In this document: piece after piece, positions 23,207 through 30,219 of the stretch
How positions within the stretch are numbered: position 1 is the stretch's first letter
Layout of the letters: each line of letters opens with the position of its first letter
Virus record (IMG/VR): IMGVR_UViG_3300020215_000013
Location: 1 to 46,200 of that record
Strand: one strand, 5' to 3'
From: a virus
Length of the DNA stretch: 46,200 nucleotides
Made by a program: the position numbers and the translations under genes
The notes under the pieces: model-generated
The model's input: only the letters and a program-made list of their open reading frames with translations
Database searches by the model: none
What the model was told of the DNA's origin: nothing

Positions 23207-23394
23207 GAATTTCTCCTTGGATATTTTCCATACTGTTTCTTGTGCTCTAAACTAATTAGACGATTAAGAACGCTTTTAAATTCGTCAATCAGTCCGTCTT
23301 TATGCGAGTCCGGTAATTTTTCAAAAGACTCAACCCCATTTAAATGCACTTGCTCAGCCGCTACGCTTTTTAAATGATTAATATAGCTTTTCAT
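23203..23394 (-). CDS. Small early protein, 63 residues
   Basis: A helical charged protein. It starts right after the stop of the upstream YopX-like gene, whose last codons (GAGGTGGTG) also supply the ribosome-binding site, and it overlaps the Sak4-like start by 4 bp. It ends KYPRRNS. No family is recognised; position suggests a recombination accessory protein. Confidence 0.55.
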   Translation of the reverse strand: MKSYINHLKSVAAEQVHLNGVESFEKLPDSHKDGLIDEFKSVLNRLISLEHKKQYGKYPRRNS

Positions 23395-23778
23395 TTACAC
23401 CACCTCGCAAACTGATTCTTGATCCAAGCCGATATGGCCAACTCTCCGACATTTAGACGATATACAATAGTCAGAATTAAATAACTGATACCTTTCTGAA
23501 TCGTTAAATTTAGGGCCAAAGTCACAAGCATAGGCGGCTCTTTTTTGCCACCAAATTACTGTAGCCCTATTTTGAAATACATCCGTTACCAAGATATCCC
23601 CCCTATATATTTCACTTCCGAAGTGATCTAGTAGGCCGATGAATTGATAAGCCTCGCCTTTGAGATCAGGTATAATTACCTCTTTATTATCGTCTATCAG
23701 AAACAAACACCCGTCCATCGGATTGATTCCGCAGCGTACTAATTTTCCATTGAATGGCGTTACAAATTTAATTTCCAT
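23395..23778 (-). CDS. YopX-like protein, 127 residues
   Basis: SD AGGAG. The centre has AYQFIGLLDHFGSEIYRGDILV, the clearest YopX element ([QY].tGl.D..g.eIyegDi[VL]). The N-terminus is shorter than usual and starts MEIKFVTPF. This is the second YopX-type gene in the early operon. Confidence 0.78.
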   Translation of the reverse strand: MEIKFVTPFNGKLVRCGINPMDGCLFLIDDNKEVIIPDLKGEAYQFIGLLDHFGSEIYRGDILVTDVFQNRATVIWWQKRAAYACDFGPKFNDSERYQLFNSDYCISSKCRRVGHIGLDQESVCEVV

Positions 23779-23789
23779 CTTTATTTCTC

Positions 23790-24266
23790 CTATATTTCGC
23801 GTGCTAATAAATCAAGGGTGGGATCGTAGATCATTTGATTTGACAGCAGACTTTGCATTAAAGCCAATGGGCTTAGTTGCTCATCAATCCTTCTCTTTTC
23901 TTCTGTCAGAATGTCTCTGACTGCGTCATCAAACATCTCGTCAATATTGTGAGCATTTTTTTCAACAATAGAGTCAAGTAGATTATTTAGAGCTTTTTTC
24001 GCTGAAATTGATTTTTGGACTTTCCAGTCATAAATCAATTGCATAATTGAATCGCCATCTTGATTTATAATCAGATCAATGCCGTAATCTGAATTTTCCG
24101 TGACCAAAAGATACGCAGCTATTTCTCTTTTTTCTCGTTTAGATAAACGATAAAACGATACAGCTTCATATTTCTCAGCTAGATAAACAGTGTTTTTTAC
24201 AGCATTGGATTGATTCTTAACATGCCCTTGAATAAGAGCTTTAAGTGCGTGACATGCGTCTTGCAT
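23790..24266 (-). CDS. First gene of the leftward early operon, unknown
   Basis: 158 residues from ATG 24266, which has GGAG upstream; a longer frame from 24278 would bury that site. The protein is helical and acidic (DAVRDILTEEKRRIDEQ), without Cys pairs or membrane segment. It is the first gene behind the strong promoter at 24306-24334, a place often taken by host-takeover or anti-repressor proteins. No family is recognised. Confidence 0.6.
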   Translation of the reverse strand: MQDACHALKALIQGHVKNQSNAVKNTVYLAEKYEAVSFYRLSKREKREIAAYLLVTENSDYGIDLIINQDGDSIMQLIYDWKVQKSISAKKALNNLLDSIVEKNAHNIDEMFDDAVRDILTEEKRRIDEQLSPLALMQSLLSNQMIYDPTLDLLAREI

Positions 24267-24305
24267 AGATTTCTCCATTTGAAGTTAGTTAATTAGACAA
24301 TTACA

Positions 24306-24334
24306 ACTATAGGAGAAAGAAAATAGAATGTCAA
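24306..24334 (-). promoter_or_regulatory. Strong sigma70 promoter for the leftward early operon
   Basis: On the minus strand TTGACA (24334-24329) is followed by a 17-bp spacer and TATAGT (24311-24306). It is the best consensus promoter in the window. It faces away from the higA-like gene, whose promoter lies 18 bp further, so one repressor could act on both, as in lambda-type immunity regions. Confidence 0.8.
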
Positions 24335-24351
24335 GGGTTTTTATAATATTT

Positions 24352-24380
24352 TTGATATATGTTATATGACATGATATATT
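24352..24380 (+). promoter_or_regulatory. Apparently leaderless promoter/operator of the higA-like repressor
   Basis: TTGATA (24352-24357), 17-bp spacer, TATATT (24375-24380). The expected start site falls on the A of ATG 24387, and no Shine-Dalgarno precedes the gene. The spacer contains the inverted repeat ATGT-N6-ACAT, a likely operator for autoregulation. Confidence 0.62.
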
Positions 24381-24386
24381 CACATT

Positions 24387-24674
24387 ATGAATACCAATAA
24401 TATTAGTAAAAAACACCCTGGCTATCACATAAAAAGATTATGTATAGATACACTTTGTTTATCTGTTGGGGATGCAGCAAATCTTTTAGGAGTTCCCCGC
24501 GCTAATTTTTCTTTATTAATAAATGGGCGCATGGGGATAAGTGCTGATATGGCTGTTAGACTAGAAAAGGTTTTTGGAGAATCTGCAGAATATTGGCTTG
24601 ATCTTCAAAAAAAATATGAGCTTAGTTTTGCAAGAAAAAAGAACTTTAAATTAAAAAAATATCATCCACGGTAA
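24387..24674 (+). CDS. HigA-family XRE regulator without adjacent toxin
   Basis: 95 residues. The layout HPGYHIKRLCIDTLCLSVGD, then AANLLGVPRANFSLLINGRM, GISADMAVRLEKVFG and AEYWLDLQKKYEL is that of HigA/VapI antitoxins. No HigB-like toxin lies on either side; the gene is divergent from the early operon. Together with its apparently leaderless promoter this suggests use as the lysogeny or copy-control repressor rather than as antitoxin. Toxin loss is the alternative. Confidence 0.85.
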   Translation: MNTNNISKKHPGYHIKRLCIDTLCLSVGDAANLLGVPRANFSLLINGRMGISADMAVRLEKVFGESAEYWLDLQKKYELSFARKKNFKLKKYHPR

Positions 24675-24689
24675 AATTATGTCAAAATT

Positions 24690-24708
24690 GCTCCTTTTAC
24701 TAAGGAGC
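24690..24708 (+). promoter_or_regulatory. Hairpin enclosing the ribosome-binding site of the lipoprotein gene
   Basis: GCTCCTT (24690-24696) pairs with AAGGAGC (24702-24708), leaving loop TTACT. The 3' arm is the Shine-Dalgarno of the gene starting at 24713. Translation should be low unless the stem is opened, for example by temperature or a factor. As no U-tract follows, it is not a terminator. Confidence 0.6.
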
Positions 24709-24712
24709 GTAT

Positions 24713-24979
24713 ATGAAATTTGTTCTGCGGATTATTTTATCTATATTTGTCCTGATAATAACCATTTGCTTGCAAGGATGTTTGGTTGCTGCTGTTGGAG
24801 CTGGGATAGGGGCTGTTAAATATGGGAACTCTAAGAAAATTGAAGCGCAATCTAAAAATATGGAAGCCTATAATGAGTATGTTTTAGGGGTTGAAAAGAT
24901 AAATTTAGAAAGAGAGCATGAACATTTATCACCTATTCCGATAATGAGCAGCAGTGAATATTTATCATCTGCTAAATAA
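24713..24979 (+). CDS. Small lipoprotein, 88 residues
   Basis: A signal sequence with hydrophobic core (IILSIFVLIITIC) ends in the lipobox LQGC (about 20-23), followed by a small Gly/Ala segment VAAVGAGIGAVKYG, common in short gammaproteobacterial lipoproteins. The mature part is charged. Being next to the repressor, it is likely expressed from the prophage and may alter the cell surface or exclude other phages; this is inference. Confidence 0.75.
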   Translation: MKFVLRIILSIFVLIITICLQGCLVAAVGAGIGAVKYGNSKKIEAQSKNMEAYNEYVLGVEKINLEREHEHLSPIPIMSSSEYLSSAK

Positions 24980-24984
24980 ATTTT

Positions 24985-25623
24985 TTAGTTTTTTACAGGA
25001 ATTGATATAAATATACTTTCTCCATTGGTTACAGGAAAAATATTCATATATCCATTGAGCATGGCGGGAAAAGCAACGCTTGGAGGAATTTCTTCACTGG
25101 AAGAGCTTATGTTTGCATGGTATAGGGGTTTACCACTTGGCATCTCTCCTCTTCTTAGGATAGAGATTTCAATAAAATATGGATATATCATATGATTATG
25201 AGGAACTACTCCGGTAGCTCCCCATATTGGCCTTGTAGTGTAAGTGGTTTCTCTGTCCAGAAAACCAGAAGTGGAGCTTCCAACAATTTGAGTTCCTATG
25301 ACCCCATATTCAGTATCGTAAGAAGTTTTATTTACTGTTTCGCCCGTATAATAAACTAAGATAATCCTATAGTCTGCCAGCTCCAAACTGGTTTCTTGCA
25401 TTCCTTTTTCTTTTAGTTTACTAGATATTATATTGGCTAAATAATCATATTGGTTATCTTTATCTTGATTTAACCGATGGATTTTATAGAAAGAAAAGCT
25501 TTTTCCTAATAGTGGGATTTCTGTCGGATTATAATAAGCGGTTATTTGAGTATTCAGGTGATGGGAGCATCCCGCACAAAAAATAATTAGAAATATAAAA
25601 ATAATTTTTAAGAATATTTTCAT
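24985..25623 (-). CDS. Lipoprotein, 212 residues (DUF4136-like pattern)
   Basis: Start ATG 25623; the TTG at 25626 is not used. A signal peptide (IFLKIIFIFLIIF) and lipobox CAGC are clear. The mature protein has YYNPTEIPLLGKSFSFYKI, then LKEKGMQETSLELADYRIIL, close in layout to DUF4136 lipoproteins (...G..tfaw......i...l...G.......D..v.). It converges on the other lipoprotein gene with 5 bp between stops. Likely a lysogenic-conversion gene. Confidence 0.75.
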   Translation of the reverse strand: MKIFLKIIFIFLIIFCAGCSHHLNTQITAYYNPTEIPLLGKSFSFYKIHRLNQDKDNQYDYLANIISSKLKEKGMQETSLELADYRIILVYYTGETVNKTSYDTEYGVIGTQIVGSSTSGFLDRETTYTTRPIWGATGVVPHNHMIYPYFIEISILRRGEMPSGKPLYHANISSSSEEIPPSVAFPAMLNGYMNIFPVTNGESIFISIPVKN

Positions 25624-25743
25624 CAAAGTTCTTATTATGCTAATAAAGATTAATTTAAAGATTGATGGCGTCCAGAAGCGCTTGTCGAGCTAGTGTCTAA
25701 TTAACTTCAAACGGAGGGCCCCTGAACACCATGCACTCTATAC

Positions 25744-25767
25744 CATTGCTTTGATATTAAAGCAATG
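25744..25767. repeat. Inverted repeat behind the XRE gene
   Basis: CATTGCTTT and AAAGCAATG are perfect 9-bp arms around GATATT. It lies 50 bp downstream of the leftward XRE gene and upstream of the leftward lipoprotein. Neither strand has a U-tract, so terminator or operator function is undecided. Confidence 0.5.
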
Positions 25768-25817
25768 AATCTCATTATCATAAACTTTTGTTTTGGATAA
25801 AAGCAAATTTTATACAA

Positions 25818-26045
25818 TTACTTTTTGAAGAGAGGAGGAAAAAATTCGCCTACTTCAACCCCAAGAGATTCAGCAATTCTAATTAAAAACCATGCGCCCG
25901 GATTATGTTCTCCACGCTCAATATCTCCTATATAGCAGCGATTTGTTTCGCATCTAAATGCCAACTCCTCTTGAGAAAGACCTTTCTCCATTCTAATTTT
26001 TTTAATCCTTTTCCCTATTAGAATAAGAGATTTTTCTTTTTTCAT
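25818..26045 (-). CDS. XRE-family repressor, 75 residues
   Basis: A single helix-turn-helix fills the protein: IGKRIKKIRMEKGLSQEELA, then FRCETNRCYIGDIERGEHNP and a closing helix RIAESLGVEVGEFF. The size equals C-protein or SinR-like controllers. It is divergent from the ribbon-helix-helix gene, with palindromes between. It has no obvious Shine-Dalgarno. Probable regulator of the immunity/replication region. Confidence 0.88.
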   Translation of the reverse strand: MKKEKSLILIGKRIKKIRMEKGLSQEELAFRCETNRCYIGDIERGEHNPGAWFLIRIAESLGVEVGEFFPPLFKK

Positions 26046-26164
26046 GCTTGAAAACTAATCTTAATGAGAAAATTGGGCTACTGCTTATATGATGCATAGA
26101 TTTTTCAACATTAAGGAACAATTAAATATGTTTTTTTTGTCTACAAATAAAATTAATTTAATAC

Positions 26165-26219
26165 GTTCTATTACATAGAACAGAGAATATCTTGCAGATA
26201 TCAGAAAATTTGTTATACT
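26165..26219 (+). promoter_or_regulatory. Promoter with two palindromic operators before the ribbon-helix-helix gene
   Basis: Palindrome 1 is GTTCTAT-TAC-ATAGAAC (26165-26181) and palindrome 2 is ATATCT-TGC-AGATAT (26187-26201). TTGCAG (26192-26197), 16 bp, TATACT (26214-26219) form a promoter whose -35 box lies in palindrome 2. Repressor binding by the divergent XRE protein or by the encoded RHH protein would block it. Confidence 0.65.
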
Positions 26220-26247
26220 TAAGAACCAAGGAATTGAAGGAGAGATT

Positions 26248-26463
26248 ATGTCAAATAATAAAGTAATAACATTGTCTGTTGATGTTTCGCCCGCGATGTA
26301 TGCTCTTTTAGATCAGATGGCTGAGGATTCACATTCTTCAAAAGCTGATATACTAAAAAAATCAGTCTTTTTTTTACAAGTAGCTAAAGAAGAACAAAAA
26401 AATGGCAATGCCATCGGTGTAGTGAAAGATAACAAAATTTTAAAAGAAATTGTGAATTTATAA
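26248..26463 (+). CDS. Ribbon-helix-helix (CopG/MetJ-type) regulator
   Basis: 71 residues with SD GAAGGAGAG. The sequence VITLSVDVSPAMYALLDQM, then AEDSHSSKADILKKSVFFL has the beta strand and two helices of ribbon-helix-helix proteins. Such proteins control plasmid copy number or partition. Here it precedes a membrane protein and a Rep-like gene, which fits copy control. Confidence 0.78.
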   Translation: MSNNKVITLSVDVSPAMYALLDQMAEDSHSSKADILKKSVFFLQVAKEEQKNGNAIGVVKDNKILKEIVNL

Positions 26464-26464
26464 A

Positions 26465-26743
26465 ATGACTATCTTTGATATGGATGCCCTTATAGAGTCT
26501 AAGGTTGATTTTAGTTTCAATACAAAAAAAGAAGAGCATCCAAAAGATGCATTTGTTAGACGCATTAGAGAAATGACAGTTTTTTTCATTAGTATTTTTT
26601 TAATAATTTCGGCTTTTATTTTTTGTGGCTACATATTATTGAGCCACCATTATTCTCCCGAGTCTGAGAGATGGGCGATGACAGTGGGAACTAGTATTCT
26701 TACCTCGTTTTTGTCATATCTAGCAGGTAAAAATATAAATTAG
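26465..26743 (+). CDS. Small membrane protein, 92 residues
   Basis: It starts 1 nt after the preceding stop, so it is in the same operon. Residues about 37-60 (FFISIFLIISAFIFCGYILL) form a membrane span, and a second weaker one is near the C-terminus (AMTVGTSILTSFLSYLAG). The N-terminal 35 residues are acidic/basic mixed. Superinfection-exclusion or holin roles are possible; no motif decides. Confidence 0.55.
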   Translation: MTIFDMDALIESKVDFSFNTKKEEHPKDAFVRRIREMTVFFISIFLIISAFIFCGYILLSHHYSPESERWAMTVGTSILTSFLSYLAGKNIN

Positions 26744-26907
26744 GAATATAATGAAAGTTAGTTAATCCAAATTGGCTATTATTTTGCCAAAATTAAATAA
26801 GTTTATCTCGCGCAAGAATCCAGATTTTCCTACATCGAAAACTATTGCTTTTTTATTTTTCCTTTTGTAGACTAATTTCAGTCTAATTAACATCAACGGG
26901 AATCGTT

Positions 26908-27909
26908 ATGCTCGAGGGAAACGGGGGTACAGTCAAAACCGGATTGACTGGCTCTTTAAACACATCTGAGCGCTCATTAAATGCGCACAAATCAAAAACC
27001 TTATCACTCAAAGAATGCAAAGAAATCTCAGAGCGATCCTGCTATGTGAATTTCTCAACAGCTGTTCTTGATTATCTTCGCAACGACTTAACTCGTTCAG
27101 AAAAAGATCTATGGGAATTTTTATCAGCTGAGGTGATTTTTGATCAAGACTGGTCTACCAAGCTTTCCATTGGGTATATTTCAAACAGAATTCAAAGATC
27201 ATATCGGCATACGTCGAGACTGATCAAATCGCTTTTCGACAAAGGATATGTTGAAAAAAATCCGCAGTCTGGAAAAGTTAGTACATATAAAGTACGACTC
27301 CCCCGTTTGGCTGCGGATGCTTTGTTATCTCTGCGAGCAAGACGTCGGCCCCAAGCTCCTGGCAAAAATGTCCGGGGTAAGGGGGCCGAGTCTTATTATT
27401 TATATAATACTATAACAACAAGGAAGAAGACTGTAGAGATTCCAGCTAAGCTTCCTCAAAAATTGACCATAGAGGAGCCAATTGTTGTCGACCGGACTGC
27501 GGAATTAGAAAATCTCGAGCGCAAACTGGAAGAAATTAGTAAAAAAATTACCGAGATTTCCATCGAATTTATAAAAAATCCAGAAAGACGGGAAGAGCTT
27601 TGGAAAAAGCGTCAGGAATTAGGGCGAATTGAGTCAAGTATAAGATTAAAAATTATACAGTCAACGCCTACCATTAAAAAATCCATGAATTTTGATGACC
27701 CTACGCAAAGAATCATCTGCGATCTTGAGAAAATGCGGATAGAACGAGCCTTGAGCAATCACCCGAATTCAGAAAGACTAAAAAATGAACTGATATTCTC
27801 AGTTCAGCGTGGGAATTTTAAGCATCGATCAGTACCGCATGGGATTTCATGTGTTCTAAAATTAGTTAGGGAAAATAGATGGGAAACGCCCGCGGGGTTC
27901 AGATGTTAA
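26908..27909 (+). CDS. Replication-initiator-like winged-helix protein
   Basis: 333 residues with GGGA about 9 nt upstream. Residues about 60-130 look like a winged helix (LTRSEKDLWEFLSAE, then IGYISNRIQRSYRHTSRLIK and DKGYVEKNPQSG). A coiled coil (ENLERKLEEISKKITEISIEF) follows. The C-terminus has GISCVLKLVRENRWETPAGF, comparable to VLRKGNAWTKPQGY of the protein at 15844. Both thus share the plan winged helix - linker - W.kP.G[FY] end, and I infer a plasmid Rep or phage O-like role. A transcription regulator is the alternative. Confidence 0.6.
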   Translation: MLEGNGGTVKTGLTGSLNTSERSLNAHKSKTLSLKECKEISERSCYVNFSTAVLDYLRNDLTRSEKDLWEFLSAEVIFDQDWSTKLSIGYISNRIQRSYRHTSRLIKSLFDKGYVEKNPQSGKVSTYKVRLPRLAADALLSLRARRRPQAPGKNVRGKGAESYYLYNTITTRKKTVEIPAKLPQKLTIEEPIVVDRTAELENLERKLEEISKKITEISIEFIKNPERREELWKKRQELGRIESSIRLKIIQSTPTIKKSMNFDDPTQRIICDLEKMRIERALSNHPNSERLKNELIFSVQRGNFKHRSVPHGISCVLKLVRENRWETPAGFRC

Positions 27910-28130
27910 AAAAACTTGGAATTGCTTATACATTGATCTTGATAATGTCTGTTAATTTTTTAATCATAGTTTTTAGTATATTTTTTGGGCTATACTTGGT
28001 TGATTTTAATGCTTTTATTTTCTGTATTTCCTGTAATATTGCTTTACAAATCCATGCATTGATTGGGTTAGGTTTGGGAATTTTTTATTCAGATAAGATT
28101 AGATATTATTTTAATAAATTGGTTGAGTAA
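27903..28130 (+). CDS. Two-span small membrane protein, 75 residues
   Basis: The ATG at 27903 overlaps the end of the Rep-like gene (ATGTTAA). Two hydrophobic segments are visible (LILIMSVNFLIIVFSIFFGL and FCISCNIALQIHALIGLGLG), with a charged tail. Size and topology fit a class II holin, yet the gene lies far from the structural genes and no endolysin is near. Unassigned. Confidence 0.55.
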   Translation: MLKKLGIAYTLILIMSVNFLIIVFSIFFGLYLVDFNAFIFCISCNIALQIHALIGLGLGIFYSDKIRYYFNKLVE

Positions 28131-28498
28131 TGCGATTAACTAAAAAACAAGCAAGAAATCTTAAAATCTTATCGAAAATGCCGATTCCGAAATATCATAA
28201 TAATAAAGTCGAATATGGTGGGTTTTTGTATGATAGCAAATTTGAATGTAGAATTTATCAATATTTTGAATGTTTGAAAGCAATAGGAGAAGTGAACAGG
28301 ATTGTTAGACAAGTTCCTTTTCATTTAGGTCCAAAATCAAATCTAATTGCAAATTTTGAAGTCAAGTTTGCAGGTGAGGACGATGTTCGGTACTTCAAAA
28401 TAGAAGACATGGAAGACGATAATTTCTTAAAAAAAACTAAACTGGTTGAGAAACTTTATGGGGTTAAAATAGAAATCATTAAACAAGAGGAATTTTAA
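28130..28498 (+). CDS. DUF1064-like nuclease-fold protein, possibly inactive
   Basis: 122 residues. KYHNNKVEYGGFLYDSKFE (21-39) is the DUF1064 entry ([KR]yhnkk.e.dG..FDSk.E). The later family elements, Y.aDF and [DE].KG, are here LIANFEVKF and YFKIEDME. The putative catalytic Asp is replaced by Asn, and the Lys is shifted. DUF1064 proteins are phage proteins thought to be related to PD-(D/E)XK nucleases. Coupled with membrane-protein and VRR-NUC genes by overlapping stop/start. Confidence 0.75.
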   Translation: MRLTKKQARNLKILSKMPIPKYHNNKVEYGGFLYDSKFECRIYQYFECLKAIGEVNRIVRQVPFHLGPKSNLIANFEVKFAGEDDVRYFKIEDMEDDNFLKKTKLVEKLYGVKIEIIKQEEF

Positions 28499-28848
28499 TG
28501 AAATCTGAATTCACTGAAAGTGTAAATTTTATTGTCTGGTCAAAATTTAACAAAATTGCTCGAGAATATTTATTTGCAATTCCGAACGGCGGTTCTCGCC
28601 ATGCTGCTGAAGCAAATAATTTAAAAAAGCAGGGTGTTAGGAAAGGCGTCAGTGATTACTTTTTAGCATATCCGGCTAAAGGAAAGCATGGACTATGGAT
28701 CGAGCTAAAAAAAGACAAAAAGTGTAAGGCAACTAAAGAGCAAGCCGACTGGTTGAGAAAAATGCATGAATTGGGATATGAAGCAAAACTGGCATTTGGG
28801 GCAGCAGAAGCTATGCAAGCGGTGGAAGACTATTTGAGAATTGGATAA
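28498..28848 (+). CDS. VRR-NUC domain nuclease
   Basis: 116 residues, one domain. The family line IPNGGSRHAAEANNLKKQGV, then RKGVSDYFLAYP and GLWIELK is clear. The nuclease residues are D53, E69 and K71, followed by EQADWLRKMHELGYEAKLAF. Stand-alone VRR-NUC proteins of phages are predicted Holliday-junction or flap nucleases. Here the active site looks intact. It ends the rightward early-middle operon before a strong terminator. Confidence 0.92.
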   Translation: MKSEFTESVNFIVWSKFNKIAREYLFAIPNGGSRHAAEANNLKKQGVRKGVSDYFLAYPAKGKHGLWIELKKDKKCKATKEQADWLRKMHELGYEAKLAFGAAEAMQAVEDYLRIG

Positions 28849-28855
28849 TAAAGAA

Positions 28856-28886
28856 TCCTAAATTAAAGGATCATCTTAATTTAGGA
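28856..28886. terminator. Bidirectional-type hairpin between convergent operons
   Basis: TCCTAAATTAA (28856-28866) and TTAATTTAGGA (28876-28886) are perfect 11-bp arms around 9 bp. It lies between the convergent VRR-NUC and Phd genes. Further small inverted repeats follow (CTTAAATTAAG at about 28899-28909 and CTGCC/GGCAG at about 28914-28928). A-T-rich arms give partial U-tracts on both strands. Confidence 0.65.
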
Positions 28887-28950
28887 TATGCAGTTTTCTT
28901 AAATTAAGAATAGCTGCCTGTACGGCAGTGAATACGCACATGCAAATTTT

Positions 28951-29250
28951 CTAAGCTGCTTGTTCAGCAGTGTTATCAATAATATCCTTAATTTCTTTTT
29001 CAGTCAATCCTACAATTTTAGCCCTTGGCTTCCCTGATTTAGTGATTATTGTTTCTTCTTTGAGCATGTATGCCCTGTCTACTAAATCAGTTAAATGTAT
29101 ACGAGCAGCTTTAATGCTAAACGAGGTAACTTTTGAATGCTCTTTTTTGTCAATTATGTCAGCGTTGCGCAGGCCGTCGGCCATTTCTAAGCCGACTTGT
29201 AAAAGTGTTGGTTTTTTTGGTATTTTTAGATTCCTTTTCTTAATCAGCAT
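28951..29250 (-). CDS. Phd/YefM-type antitoxin with N-terminal extension
   Basis: 99 residues. Residues about 43-85 read VTSFSIKAARIHLTDLVDRA, then EETIITKSGKPRAKIV, the classic Phd/YefM fold (..vsi.eAr..l..lldra..g..viItr.gkp.A.lv). About 40 extra residues precede it. Its start overlaps the end of the upstream gene. No RelE, Doc or PIN toxin is recognisable next to it, so the partner is either the 152-residue unknown or absent. Confidence 0.8.
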   Translation of the reverse strand: MLIKKRNLKIPKKPTLLQVGLEMADGLRNADIIDKKEHSKVTSFSIKAARIHLTDLVDRAYMLKEETIITKSGKPRAKIVGLTEKEIKDIIDNTAEQAA

Positions 29251-29698
29251 TAACGTATTGATATTTTTTTAAAAAATCTTGCTTCTGATAAATTGAAGCA
29301 AAATAAATGTTCGCTTGCCAGAAATCATCGCTGCTGATCCAAAAATTAGTTGGATATTCGAGTTTCGCTCCAGGTGCATCTTTTTCAAGCTGAGATTCTA
29401 TTAACGCTTTCATGCGTAGCTTTTCATTTATGTATTGATCGCTTTTCTTCCATCCTGACATTTTCATAATAGACATTTTCATAATATCTTGTAATGAGGT
29501 TGAATCGTAAGGAATCATAACAGTTGCCATTCCTGAAACTTGTTCTTCTAATTCTAATTCTTTTAGAAAAGTATTTTTTGCATATTCAACAACTTCTCTA
29601 GCCGTTTCGTTATAAACTTTTTTAACTTCTTTAAGAATTTCTTCATGCGAAATTTTAGGTTTTTTGCTCTCTTTAAATTCATTTAATAAGTGCTTCAT
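29240..29698 (-). CDS. Unknown protein encoded with the Phd-type antitoxin, 152 residues
   Basis: It is preceded by AAGGAGTTTAAAA. The N-terminal half is helical and charged (EEILKEVKKVYNETAREVVE), and the C-terminal part is rich in aromatic residues (PTNFWISSDDFWQANIYFAS). It overlaps the antitoxin gene by 11 bp. It is the only candidate for a cognate toxin, but it does not resemble known toxins. Confidence 0.55.
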   Translation of the reverse strand: MKHLLNEFKESKKPKISHEEILKEVKKVYNETAREVVEYAKNTFLKELELEEQVSGMATVMIPYDSTSLQDIMKMSIMKMSGWKKSDQYINEKLRMKALIESQLEKDAPGAKLEYPTNFWISSDDFWQANIYFASIYQKQDFLKKYQYVNAD

Positions 29699-29700
29699 TT

Positions 29701-29895
29701 TTAAACTCCTTCGATACTGCAGATACTGTCGCGAAATTTAATAAAATCATTTTCCGATATTCTTTTCTCTAGCTCGTCTAGCGCTGCATTTAAAACTGTT
29801 CCTGCGTCTTCATCAAAGTTATTCATCAGTAATTGAATAATTTCATACAATTTTGGTGTTTCTATCAATGATATTTTTTGTCGTAATCTTTTCAT
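29701..29895 (-). CDS. Small helical protein, 64 residues
   Basis: It shares the leader AAGGAGTTTAAA with its two neighbours. The product (LIETPKLYEIIQLLMNNFDE, DALDELEKRIS-like helices) is acidic and helical. It ends 2 nt before the next start. No family is recognised; small size and operon place fit a regulator or anti-host factor. Confidence 0.5.
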   Translation of the reverse strand: MKRLRQKISLIETPKLYEIIQLLMNNFDEDAGTVLNAALDELEKRISENDFIKFRDSICSIEGV

Positions 29896-29907
29896 TTTAA
29901 ACTCCTT

Positions 29908-30159
29908 TTAATTTAAATACGAATTAATAAAAAACTCTCTTTCATTAATTTCAACAGCGTAGTGATCGACATATTCTTTTAAAAATTTCTTATTTCGTGA
30001 GATTTTTCCTGTGCGCATATTGACTAAATTGTATTCACGATTTGCGTCAATTTCCTCTTTGACTTTTTGATATCCATAAGAAACACTTGTTCCATTTTTT
30101 AACTCAGTGTCGATTTCTGCTAAAACTTGGCCGTTTTTGACTATTACTGCATTGCTCAT
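29908..30159 (-). CDS. First gene of the accessory leftward operon, 83 residues
   Basis: Start at ATG 30159 behind AAGGAGTTTAAAA; an upstream ATG at 30219 lacks a site. The protein has MSNAVIVKNGQVLAEIDTEL followed by a Tyr/Asn-rich middle and KFLKEYVDHYAVEINEREFF. No family. Upstream on the minus strand TTTACA, 17 bp, TATTAT form a candidate promoter near 30200-30230, overlapping CGTTTGTAAACCG, a near-palindrome. Confidence 0.5.
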   Translation of the reverse strand: MSNAVIVKNGQVLAEIDTELKNGTSVSYGYQKVKEEIDANREYNLVNMRTGKISRNKKFLKEYVDHYAVEINEREFFINSYLN

Positions 30160-30219
30160 TTTTAAACTCCTTTTTCGCTTTGCGACAATCGCATTACTTA
30201 TGATGTAATAATATAACAA

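Noticed and set aside
24387-24674. HigBA toxin-antitoxin module
   Set aside because: No HigB/RelE-like protein is encoded on either side; only the antitoxin-type regulator is present.
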